NCBI GenBank assembly: GCA_946558695.1
Contig: CAMNTQ010000030.1
Span: 1 to 39,599, forward strand
DNA: 39,599 bases
Reading direction: 5' to 3'
Origin: an uncultured Lachnospiraceae bacterium
GTDB taxonomy: Bacteria; Bacillota; Clostridia; Lachnospirales; Lachnospiraceae
Part shown: piece by piece, positions 6,903 to 15,412 of the stretch
How positions within the stretch are numbered: the stretch's first letter is position 1
Layout of the letters: the number at the start of each line of letters is the position of its first letter
Position numbers and translations under genes: made by a program
Notes under the pieces: model-generated
What the model saw: only the letters and a program-made list of their open reading frames with translations
The model's database searches: none
What the model was told of the DNA's origin: nothing

Positions 6903-7901
6903 GTGAAACGGATATCTTTAGAACGGCTGCTTCAGTCTAAGTCAGAATTTTCATACAGACAGCAGTATCAGTGTGTTGCGGAACTGATTGAGAGCGGGAA
7001 GATCAAACCTTTGAAGGCTTCCGGGACCAATGGAAAGAAGCCGGCTCTGTATCGGGAATACTGGCTGATAGAACCGAAGAAGGACTACAGTGCCTATGAG
7101 GAGGAATTAAAGTACCGTCTTCATTCTCTTATTTCCATAGATTATTATCTGGCGCATCTGCAGACATATGAGAGGGAGAGAGAATGGGTTTTGCGGCTCA
7201 GCGATTATCTGATACAGGATAGGGAAAAGCTGGAATATGAAGTGTCTGTGAATGAACGGAGCTTTGAAGTCTGGAGCAGGGAGAAGTTTCTTGCAAAGGA
7301 ACTTGGAAAGAGTGTGCTGAAACACTGCGGGCTTGAGGAAAGTTTTCTTAATGTCTACGGCACGAGCGAGCCTTTGGCATACTATTCCCACACAAGAAAG
7401 ACGCCCCAGAATATGCTGATCTTAGAGAACAAGGATACCTTTTATAGTATGAGAAGATATCTTTTAGAGGAAAATGATAAGATATTCGGGATGTCCGTAG
7501 GGACGCTGATCTATGGCGCGGGAAAGGGAATCCTGAAGCGGTTTCGGGATTTTACCATCTGTGTGGAACCTTATATGACGAGTCAGGAGAATGGAATCTA
7601 CTATTTCGGGGATCTGGATTATGAAGGGATTGGAATCTATGAACATCTGTCCGGGTTATTTCAGAATGATTGGAGGATATTACCATTTGTAAGCGCGTAT
7701 GAGAGAATGATAAAAAAAGCGAAAGAAAATGGGGTACATAGACTGCCGGAAACGAAAGAACGGCAGAACCGGAACATCAGCGGAGAATTTTTTCGATATT
7801 TTCCTGAAAAGCTCGTGGGAGAGATGACGGCAGTGATAGAGAGCGGGAGATATATTCCGCAGGAGATTTTGAATATTTCGGATTTTACCCATGATTGGTA
7901 A
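6903..7901 (+). CDS. jetD: Wadjet protein JetD (Toprim-like nuclease subunit)
   Basis: JetD is the nuclease subunit of Wadjet, which cleaves circular plasmid DNA reeled in by the JetABC SMC complex. The 332-residue product shows the N-terminal arm-like domain (SEFSYRQQYQCVAELIESGK, then SGTNGKKPALYREYW) and a C-terminal Toprim-like domain, with the catalytic Glu in LILENKDTF (about residue 175) and the DxD-like pair in YYFGDLDYEG (about residues 237-239). A GTG start at 6903 is chosen because GAGAGGG lies seven bases before it and the family begins near KRISLERLL; an ATG at 6840 would add 21 residues but overlaps the promoter candidate. It is the first gene of the operon, only 17 bases before jetA. 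Confidence 0.88.
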   Translation: MKRISLERLLQSKSEFSYRQQYQCVAELIESGKIKPLKASGTNGKKPALYREYWLIEPKKDYSAYEEELKYRLHSLISIDYYLAHLQTYEREREWVLRLSDYLIQDREKLEYEVSVNERSFEVWSREKFLAKELGKSVLKHCGLEESFLNVYGTSEPLAYYSHTRKTPQNMLILENKDTFYSMRRYLLEENDKIFGMSVGTLIYGAGKGILKRFRDFTICVEPYMTSQENGIYYFGDLDYEGIGIYEHLSGLFQNDWRILPFVSAYERMIKKAKENGVHRLPETKERQNRNISGEFFRYFPEKLVGEMTAVIESGRYIPQEILNISDFTHDW

Positions 7902-7918
7902 AGGATAAAGGGATTAAG

Positions 7919-9538
7919 ATGCAGTATGAATTTTTGAAACATTTTCCCAGGAGAATGAAAAATGTAGGGCTGTATGCGCTGATCATACAGAACAGCGCCC
8001 AGAAAACGATATGGAAGCAATACGGCTTCCTTAAGCTGGATGAGCAGCTGAACGTGATTTTCGCAGTGATGCTCTATATTATGGAACAGTCTTTGAAGGA
8101 AGAACACTGTGTGATGGACGATATCGGGGCTTATATCGACATGATCAATGTGCAGTATTTCCGAAAGGATATGACGTATGACGACTGTAGGAAACTGGGT
8201 GATTTTATTGTCAATGTAGTGTTGTCAAATGAAGGAAAGGTTATGCATTTTGATGGTTTTGACTTTGTTCAGAATGCATATCAGAGTATGCATATCAGTT
8301 ATGTGGCCAACCGGATCGTCTATATCGACCGGGAGTTCAAGCGGACTTCATACTATCTGACGGATGACGGGTACAATCTGATGCTCTCTACGTTGGAGAT
8401 TGAGAATAATATGAAGCTGACTATCCATGAGATGATTTTCCAGATGCATCTGGAGAAGCAAAGTTATGATAAAGCGGTGGATGAGATTAAAAATGTATTC
8501 AATCTGCTGCGAATCCAGCTTCAAAAGATTCAGGAGGCGATGGGGAAGGTCAGGCGGAATGCATTAAGTTATTCTGTGAAGGATTACGAGGATATTCTCA
8601 AAGAGAATCTTCAGACGATTGACGAGACAAAAGAAAAGTTTCAGAATTACAGGGAACGGGTAAAAAGCCGGGTGAAGGAACTGGAACAGGAGAATATTGA
8701 CGTTAAGCGGTTAAGCGAGAAGGATGAGGAAAAATTAAGTTTTTTGAGAGAGATTGAATTTTATCTGAACCGCACCATTGATGAACATCAGAAGATACTT
8801 GGCAGTCATTTTGATCTGAAGGCGCTGTATACAAAGGAATTGGAAGAGTTGATCCAGATGTCTTTTATCAAGCGTTTTTCTCTAAGGACAGAGTTATATG
8901 ACAAAGTGCTTCAGAATCCAGAGACACTTAAGAGTCTGGATTATTTCCTGAGACCATTATTCAGCCGGGAGGCAGATAAGACTTATAATCTCAACAAAGC
9001 TTTCCAGCTTCAGCGGCCTGTGAGGAAGAAGCAGGAGGAGGATTCAGGAGAGACGTTGGATTTTGACGAGGAGGAATGGCAGCTTGAGCAGGAAAAATCA
9101 AGAAAAAAGAAGCTTAAGCGGTATGAGAGGAGCCTTGGCTTTCTTCTCCGTGAGACGAAAGGCAGAGGAGAGCTGACTCTTAAGGAGCTTGGGGCGCGCA
9201 TAGAGCGGGCGGCGGATGAAAAGGAACAATTTATTCCTAACGTGGAGATCTTTAAGGAAATCATGGTGGAACTGATCAAAAACCGGGAGATTGATATCGA
9301 CGTTTTGAAAAAAGAGCGGAGCGAGTATATTCAGGACAGGCCGGGAGAGTTTCAGTTGAATGAGATGCTTCTCCATCTCGTAGAGGAGTATCCGGAAAAC
9401 GGAGATATAAAGCGGGTAGAAGTAACCCGCATAGAGGACGGGAGCGCGGTAGTATTTGACGGTATATTGAATGAGGCCGGAGAAAGAAAAAGCATCCGCT
9501 GCTCGAATGTATTAATAAGGGTAGAACGAAAGGAATAA
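7919..9538 (+). CDS. jetA: Wadjet protein JetA (kleisin-like subunit)
   Basis: A 539-residue protein matching the JetA family once called DUF5716, the MukF-like kleisin that bridges the heads of the JetC SMC dimer. It begins QYEFLKHFPRRMKNVGLYALI, has an N-terminal winged-helix-like region, then long helices and coiled coil (about residues 180-300, for example KEKFQNYRERVKSRVKELEQ), and a C-terminal domain rich in Glu and Lys. ATG 7919 is preferred over an upstream TTG at 7895; a weak AAAGGG lies before it. Six bases separate it from jetB. This JetA type is found in the non-type-I Wadjet variants; exact subtype was not resolved. Confidence 0.85.
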   Translation: MQYEFLKHFPRRMKNVGLYALIIQNSAQKTIWKQYGFLKLDEQLNVIFAVMLYIMEQSLKEEHCVMDDIGAYIDMINVQYFRKDMTYDDCRKLGDFIVNVVLSNEGKVMHFDGFDFVQNAYQSMHISYVANRIVYIDREFKRTSYYLTDDGYNLMLSTLEIENNMKLTIHEMIFQMHLEKQSYDKAVDEIKNVFNLLRIQLQKIQEAMGKVRRNALSYSVKDYEDILKENLQTIDETKEKFQNYRERVKSRVKELEQENIDVKRLSEKDEEKLSFLREIEFYLNRTIDEHQKILGSHFDLKALYTKELEELIQMSFIKRFSLRTELYDKVLQNPETLKSLDYFLRPLFSREADKTYNLNKAFQLQRPVRKKQEEDSGETLDFDEEEWQLEQEKSRKKKLKRYERSLGFLLRETKGRGELTLKELGARIERAADEKEQFIPNVEIFKEIMVELIKNREIDIDVLKKERSEYIQDRPGEFQLNEMLLHLVEEYPENGDIKRVEVTRIEDGSAVVFDGILNEAGERKSIRCSNVLIRVERKE

Positions 9539-9544
9539 AGGGTT

Positions 9545-10261
9545 ATGGCTTATGAATTGGACGATATAAAGACGAGTCAGGAGATTTTTTATTATCTCCT
9601 TGAGAACCATGAACTCCGGGAGGAAGAAGAGCTTCTTCTTTACAAAGCGTACACGGAAGAAGAGGAAGTTCAGAATCTGGTAAAATCTCAGGGGGAGATA
9701 GCGGGAAGCACGATAGAGAGATATGGAAATGTCATCTATTTGATTCCGAAGGAGGAGAATAATTTCCTTGGGTTTTCAAAGTCGCAGTTAAAATCAGCGC
9801 TTTGCAGATCAAATGCCACGGATAAGGATTATTACCTTTCTCAGTTTGTGATACTGACGCTTCTTGTGGAATTTTTTGACGGACAGGGCAGCAGCAGTAA
9901 GGCGAGGGAATATATACGGGTAGGGGAACTTCAGAATCTTGTGTCAGGACACCTTAAGGAAGGGGCAGAGAACCTTGACGATGAGCAGGAAGAACAGGCG
10001 GGAATCGCATTTTCTAACATGTATGAAGCATATGAAGCGCTTAAGTCAGACGAGAAGGGTTCCCGTGCGAAGACTACAAAGGAAGGATTTCTGCATCATA
10101 TTCTTGTGTTTTTGCAGAAGCAGGGATTGATTGAATATGTGGAGCAGGATGAGATGATCAAGACGACGAAGAAGTTAGACAGCTTCATGGACTGGAATCT
10201 TCTGAATCAGAATAATTATCAGAGGGTGCTGCGTGTATTGGGGGTGGCGGAGAATGAGTAA
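9545..10261 (+). CDS. jetB: Wadjet protein JetB (MukE/KITE-like subunit)
   Basis: A 238-residue acidic protein starting AYELDDIKTSQEIFYYLLEN, consistent with the JetB partner (DUF6063-like) that usually sits between JetA and JetC. It acts as the KITE subunit binding the kleisin. The middle (SKSQLKSALCRSNATDKDYY) and C-terminal part (GFLHHILVFLQKQGLIEYVE) look like two winged-helix domains. It overlaps jetC by eight bases (ATGAGTAA), a sign of coupled translation. Assignment leans on gene order as well as sequence. Confidence 0.82.
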   Translation: MAYELDDIKTSQEIFYYLLENHELREEEELLLYKAYTEEEEVQNLVKSQGEIAGSTIERYGNVIYLIPKEENNFLGFSKSQLKSALCRSNATDKDYYLSQFVILTLLVEFFDGQGSSSKAREYIRVGELQNLVSGHLKEGAENLDDEQEEQAGIAFSNMYEAYEALKSDEKGSRAKTTKEGFLHHILVFLQKQGLIEYVEQDEMIKTTKKLDSFMDWNLLNQNNYQRVLRVLGVAENE

Positions 10262-13200
10262 GATACAGACAGTCAGACTGATCAATATCGGCTACAATAA
10301 TAATGCGATCCGTATCAGTGATGAATGCTTTCATATGAATGGGGAGAGCACTCTTGTTTCTCTGCGCAACGGAGGCGGTAAATCTGTGCTTGTGCAGATG
10401 ATGACGGCTCCTTTTGTGCATAAGAGGTATCGGGATGCGAAGGATCGGCCGTTTGAGAGTTATTTTACGACAAATAAACCATCGTTTATTTTGGTGGAGT
10501 GGGCTCTTGACCAGAACGCGGGCTATGTGCTCACGGGGATGATGGTCAGGAGAAGTCAGGACACGTCGGAGGGAAATAATGAGAATCTGGAGATGGTGAA
10601 CATCATCAGTGAATACAGCGGGCCCTGTGAACAGGATATTCATAATCTTCCGGTTGTAAAGAAGAGCAAAAAAGAGATGACTCTTAAAAATTTTGCAGAT
10701 TGCCGGCAGATGTTTGAAGGATATAAAAAGGAACGTTCCAGAAAATTTTTCTGTTATGACATGACCAATGCCGCCCAGTCCAGACAGTACTTTGATAAAC
10801 TGATGGAGTATCAGATACATTATAAAGAGTGGGAAACCATTATCAAGAAGGTAAACCTCAAGGAGTCCGGCCTGTCTGAATTGTTTGCTGACTGCAGGGA
10901 TGAGAAGGGGCTTGTGGAAAAATGGTTCCTTGATGCGGTGGAAAGCAAGCTGAACAAGGAAAAGAACCGCATGAAGGAGTTTCAGGATACACTGGAAAAG
11001 TATGTCGGGCAGTATAAAGAGAATAAATCCAGCATTAAACGGTACGACACGATTCAGAAGTTTAAGGAAGAAGCGGTTAAGATACAGGAACAGGCATGGG
11101 AGTATCAGCGGGCGGAGGAGGAAAAGAAGGAGCAGGAGAATTTGGTGGCTTGTTTTATCGCGCAGTTAAACCGTCTTCATGAAGAGACACGGGAAGAACT
11201 TAAAAAGACAGAGGAAGCAGAGGAAGAGGTTTCAGAGCAGATCGGTCATGTAGAGTATGAGAGATTGTCAAGCGATATACACAGGCTGGATAAAGAATGT
11301 CGTTTCCATATCAGTAACCGGGATATGCTGGACAGTGAGAAGGAGAGCTTAGAGCATGAGGCAAAGCGGATATCCAGAGCCATCCGTCTGCTCTTTTGCG
11401 CAAAGCAGGAGCAGGCGCTTAAGGAAGAGGAAGAGGAGCTTACATATGTCCGCCAGAGGCTTCAAGTAGTAAGGAAAAAAGAGGAAGATCTAGAGCCTGA
11501 GAGAAAGGAGCTTGGCTATATTTTGCGATGCTGGTATGCGATGCTGGCTGAGAAGAATCAGGAGAAGTCGCTGCAGAATGAGAAGGATTGCCGCAGAATC
11601 TTAGAGGATATCGTGAAAGAGAGAGTGAAGCTTTCTGATTTGTCGCAGAAGCTCTATGAAAATGCATCCAAAGAGGGCACTCTGAAAAGTAACACGTTGT
11701 TCTATGATGAGCGGGAAGACGAGTACAACCAGCGCTATGAAGAGGGACTGGCGAGAAATATACTGGGAGAATACGATCCGGGAATGCTGGATATTAAGAA
11801 GGCGGCCTATGAAAAGGAACTGGAAGAGAAGGTAAGGACACGTCTTGCCATGAGAAAGCAGCAGGAGAGTGACAGAGAGAAAAAGAAAAGTATGGAGCGT
11901 TCTCTGGAGGATATGCGTACGGGAAAAATCCGCAAGACGGCCGAACTTTCTCAGCAGCAGCAGATCAGGGAGGAATACGAGGGCGAACTTGAAAGCCGCC
12001 GGGTGATTCTGCGTTATCTGAATCTGGAGGATGATCTTCTTTTTGAACAGGATGAGATTCTGCGTGTGTCGGAGAGGAAACTGCTGGAAATTGACAGTGT
12101 AAGAAGGAATCTTGAGAAAGAAGAAGATACTCTTCTGAAGGATTATCATCGGCTGACCCAAGGGAAAGTTTTGGAACTTTCAGAGGAACTGAAGACGGGG
12201 TTTGAAGAACTTGGAATTCATGTGGTATATGGGATGGAATGGCTGAAAAAGAACGGCTATAAAGAAAAGAGAAATCAGGAACTGGTGAAAAATAATCCAT
12301 TTCTTCCATATGCCTTAATTTTATCGGAGCAGGAACTAGAAAAGCTGGCTGGCAGCAGGAAGGAGATTTATACTTCTTCACCGATTCCGATTGTTTTGCG
12401 GGAAAGACTTGAGGAGAACAGAGACGCCGCCGGCGGCGGAGTGCAGATGTTTCCGGGCGTCAGTTTCTATGTATTTTTCAATGAAAATCTGTTGGATGAA
12501 GAAAAACTCCGTCTTCTTGTGCAGGAGAAAGAACATCAGATTCAGAAAAAACAGGAGGCGATCCAGATTCGCCGGACAGAATACAAGGAATATTTTGAAC
12601 GGCAGGAGCAGCTTCGCAATCAGAAAGTAAACAAGAATCTCTGGGAGCAGAGTGAAAAGAAGATAAAGGAGCTGGAGGCGGAGATAGAGGAGTTGGAACG
12701 CAGTCTGCGCAGGAATTCCGGAGAGCTTTTGAAGATCAAAGAGGGAATCGAAAAGCGCGAACATAAGATACGCAGCGGGGAGAAAGAGGTGGAACGCCAG
12801 AAGCGCCGCCTTGAGGATTTTACAAAACTTTGCAGGGATTATGAAAGCTATGAAAAGAGCAGGAAAGAGCTTGAGAAGTGCCGCCGCGAGAAAGAGAAGC
12901 TGGAAGGCAGACAGAAGCTTGCAAGAAATCAGGAGCAGAAGCTTTTAGACGAGCAGAGAACAAAGGAGGCGGAAAAGGACGGTCTTTTCAGAGAACAGGA
13001 GGAGCTTCAAAGAAACGTAAGAAAATATGAGCGTTATAAGGAACTTCCGGAAGAGGCGGAGTCCATGGAAAGTGACATAGACAGAATAGAGACTGAGGAT
13101 ATGAAAGAGATGGAGGCCAGGTATGCCGCCATTACAACCAGTATGTCGCAGGAACTCCAAGAATTGGAAGAACAGGAGCAAAGAGCGGCAAAGAGATGCC

Positions 13201-14684
13201 AGAAACTGTCAGGGGAGCTTATGCAGCATCAAAAGAAGTACGGGCTTGACTCTAAGGAGTGGAAGGGCGTCATCTACAGCCGTAAGGAAGAGCAGCATCA
13301 GGAGAGTATGCTTGAGGATAGGCAGAAGAAGATGGAAGAGAAGAGAAGGCTTTGGAATGAGGAGGATAAAAAGATTGCGCTGACGCTCCAGAGAAAGAAT
13401 GATCGTCAAAAGCAGATGTGGGAAGAATGCGGCGAGGAACAACCTCTGCCGGAAGAGAAGATTCAGAATCTGGATTTTGCGGCAAGGAAGAATAAGTTGA
13501 TCTATGAGAAGAAAGAGCTTCACAATCAGGGGGAAAAGTTAAAAGAACGTTTGAAAAGCTATGATGAAAATCTGACTGCATTGTCAGAATACAGTAATCT
13601 TCCGGTTATTGCAAAAGTAGAGTGGGAACAGGACTTTGCCGGGATGGATCATCGGGGGTTGCGTGATTTTAAAGGAATTCTCATCCGGGACTATAACCAG
13701 AAAATCAAAAAGAGGCAGGAGGAAAAGGAACAGCTGACCCATGTGTTGAATAGGATTGTGCGGCTTGAAGATTTTCAGGAGGATTTTTACAGAAAGCCGC
13801 TGGAATCAATGCTGGAGCTTACGGACGAGGCTTCGCAGGTGCTTTTACAGTTGTCCACGACGATACAGTCTTATGACAGCTTGATGGAAAAGCTCCGGGT
13901 GGATGTGTCGCTGGTAGAGCGGGAAAAGAATAATATCGTAGGTCTGCTGGAAGACTATGTGGAAGAGGTTCACAAGAATTTGGGCAAGATCGACAGCAAT
14001 TCTACGATCACGATCCGCAGCCGCCCGGTGAAGATGTTAAAGATTCTGCTTCCCGAATGGGAGGAGAATGAGAATCTGTACCGCATACATCTGCAGGATA
14101 TGATTGACAAAGTGACACAGAAAGGACTGGAGCTGTTTGAGAAAAACGAGAATGCGCAGGAATATTTCGGAATACAGATCACGACGAAGAACTTGTATGA
14201 CACGGTGATCGGTATCGGAAATGTCCAGATACGGCTCTATAAGATAGAGGAACAGAGAGAATATCCGATCACTTGGGCGGAGGTGGCGCGAAATTCCGGA
14301 GGGGAAGGATTTCTGTCGGCATTTGTTATACTGTCAAGTCTCTTATACTATATGAGAAAAGACGATACGGATATTTTCGCAGACCGGAACGAGGGCAAAG
14401 TTCTGATTATGGATAATCCCTTTGCACAGACAAACGCGGCTCATCTCTTAAAGCCTCTGATGGACGTGGCGAAAAAAACGAATACGCAGATGATCTGTCT
14501 TACCGGGCTCAGCGGAGAATCCATCTACAACCGGTTTGACAATATCTATGTGCTGAATCTGATTGCGGCAAACCTGCGGGGCGGCATGCAGTATCTGCGG
14601 GCAGATCACTTGCGGGGAGATGACCCGGAGACGATGGTAGTGTCCCAGATTGAAGTAGTAGAGCAGCAGGAATTAGTATTTTAA
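10254..14684 (+). CDS. jetC: Wadjet protein JetC (SMC/MukB-like ATPase)
   Basis: A 1476-residue SMC-type ATPase. The Walker A loop RNGGGKS is at residues 38-44, the ABC signature NSGGEGFLSAF starts near 1347, and the Walker B region VLIMDNPFAQ is near 1383-1392. Between lie several hundred residues of Glu/Lys/Arg-rich coiled coil with a break around residues 630-760 that should be the hinge (KNNPFLPYALILSEQE region). In Wadjet the dimer extrudes DNA loops and delivers circular plasmids to JetD. The ATG at 10254 overlaps the end of jetB and follows GGGGGTGGCGGAG. The frame is intact, so the system may be functional. Confidence 0.92.
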   Translation: MSKIQTVRLINIGYNNNAIRISDECFHMNGESTLVSLRNGGGKSVLVQMMTAPFVHKRYRDAKDRPFESYFTTNKPSFILVEWALDQNAGYVLTGMMVRRSQDTSEGNNENLEMVNIISEYSGPCEQDIHNLPVVKKSKKEMTLKNFADCRQMFEGYKKERSRKFFCYDMTNAAQSRQYFDKLMEYQIHYKEWETIIKKVNLKESGLSELFADCRDEKGLVEKWFLDAVESKLNKEKNRMKEFQDTLEKYVGQYKENKSSIKRYDTIQKFKEEAVKIQEQAWEYQRAEEEKKEQENLVACFIAQLNRLHEETREELKKTEEAEEEVSEQIGHVEYERLSSDIHRLDKECRFHISNRDMLDSEKESLEHEAKRISRAIRLLFCAKQEQALKEEEEELTYVRQRLQVVRKKEEDLEPERKELGYILRCWYAMLAEKNQEKSLQNEKDCRRILEDIVKERVKLSDLSQKLYENASKEGTLKSNTLFYDEREDEYNQRYEEGLARNILGEYDPGMLDIKKAAYEKELEEKVRTRLAMRKQQESDREKKKSMERSLEDMRTGKIRKTAELSQQQQIREEYEGELESRRVILRYLNLEDDLLFEQDEILRVSERKLLEIDSVRRNLEKEEDTLLKDYHRLTQGKVLELSEELKTGFEELGIHVVYGMEWLKKNGYKEKRNQELVKNNPFLPYALILSEQELEKLAGSRKEIYTSSPIPIVLRERLEENRDAAGGGVQMFPGVSFYVFFNENLLDEEKLRLLVQEKEHQIQKKQEAIQIRRTEYKEYFERQEQLRNQKVNKNLWEQSEKKIKELEAEIEELERSLRRNSGELLKIKEGIEKREHKIRSGEKEVERQKRRLEDFTKLCRDYESYEKSRKELEKCRREKEKLEGRQKLARNQEQKLLDEQRTKEAEKDGLFREQEELQRNVRKYERYKELPEEAESMESDIDRIETEDMKEMEARYAAITTSMSQELQELEEQEQRAAKRCQKLSGELMQHQKKYGLDSKEWKGVIYSRKEEQHQESMLEDRQKKMEEKRRLWNEEDKKIALTLQRKNDRQKQMWEECGEEQPLPEEKIQNLDFAARKNKLIYEKKELHNQGEKLKERLKSYDENLTALSEYSNLPVIAKVEWEQDFAGMDHRGLRDFKGILIRDYNQKIKKRQEEKEQLTHVLNRIVRLEDFQEDFYRKPLESMLELTDEASQVLLQLSTTIQSYDSLMEKLRVDVSLVEREKNNIVGLLEDYVEEVHKNLGKIDSNSTITIRSRPVKMLKILLPEWEENENLYRIHLQDMIDKVTQKGLELFEKNENAQEYFGIQITTKNLYDTVIGIGNVQIRLYKIEEQREYPITWAEVARNSGGEGFLSAFVILSSLLYYMRKDDTDIFADRNEGKVLIMDNPFAQTNAAHLLKPLMDVAKKTNTQMICLTGLSGESIYNRFDNIYVLNLIAANLRGGMQYLRADHLRGDDPETMVVSQIEVVEQQELVF

Positions 14685-14708
14685 ATGAATGGATGTTTAC
14701 AATAATAC

Positions 14709-14751
14709 AAACCCCTGTCAAGTCTTTGAAAAGACCATGTTCAGGGGTTTT
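14709..14751 (+). terminator. terminator of the Jet operon, possibly bidirectional
   Basis: AAACCCCTG (14709-14717) pairs with CAGGGGTTT (14742-14750) around a loop that itself contains GTCTTT/AAGAC, and TTTT follows. It lies 25 bases after the jetC stop and between convergent genes, so it may also stop transcription from the right. Confidence 0.8.
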
Positions 14752-14799
14752 CTGTTACAGTATAAAAGAGGGCGGCGGTTTTGGCTGTCCAGTGGGCGG

Positions 14800-15389
14800 T
14801 TAAGTCAGCTCCGCGATTCTTGAGACTCCTACATAGATTTCCGATATTTTATACCATGTGGGATAATCCACGATTCCGGTCTGAGGAAGACCAAAGACAG
14901 ATTGAAATTTTTTTACGGCCGCCGCTGTGGCAGGTCCATAGATTCCATCGGCAGTAATCTTCGGGATTGCAGGATAAGAGCCTGAAATGACGGCGAGCTG
15001 TTCCTGCATCTGCCGCACCTTATCGCCGGTGGAGCCCCGGGTCAGATTATAGCCCGGCCATGAGGCGGGGATACCGGAGATGGCCTCGGCGGTATTGATG
15101 TACATGTTATCGCCATAGTAATAGCGGAGTATCTGAATCGGAGTGTAGCCCTGGTCTCCTAAAGATTTGGAGCCCCATTGCGTCATCCAGTTCGGACACT
15201 GTACCTGTCTGCCGTCGCAGTACTGCGTAAGAATCGGCTGCCGTACATTGGGGCGTGACAGATAGTTGGCAAAAAGCTCATCTACGATCACAGAGACAGT
15301 ATTATAGATGTTGCGCTCGGGAATCCATTTGTGGTCGAAGGCTGTGGAGGAAGTGATGGTGAAATCATAACCTTTATTCCGGTACCACT
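14800..15389 (-). pseudogene. 3' half of interrupted SpoIID-like/peptidoglycan-binding gene
   Basis: The open frame runs from the element junction (TGG TAC CGG) to the stop at 14800. It supplies the end of the SpoIID-like domain (KGYDFTITSSTAFDHKWIPE), a linker with NYLSRPNVRQPILTQYCDGR, and a C-terminal peptidoglycan-binding domain of the type-1 fold (RGSTGDKVRQMQEQLAVISG and DGIYGPATAAAVKKFQSVFG). The ATG at 15291 could start a truncated 163-residue product but has no clear ribosome site. Joined to the 5' half at 31090-31771 it makes an uninterrupted 421-residue protein, presumably acting on cell wall or spore cortex. Confidence 0.85.
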
Positions 15390-15412
15390 TCGTTATTACT
15401 GATTCGGGACTG
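15372..15412. other. attL, left recombination site
   Basis: On the plus strand: host arm CTTTATTCCGGT (15372-15383), central AC (15384-15385), then element arm CACTTCGT (15386-15393), five bases, CTGATTC (15399-15405), one base, GGACTG (15407-15412). The element arm is the mirror of that at attR. The stop codon of the recombinase (15374-15376) lies in the host arm. Confidence 0.85.
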
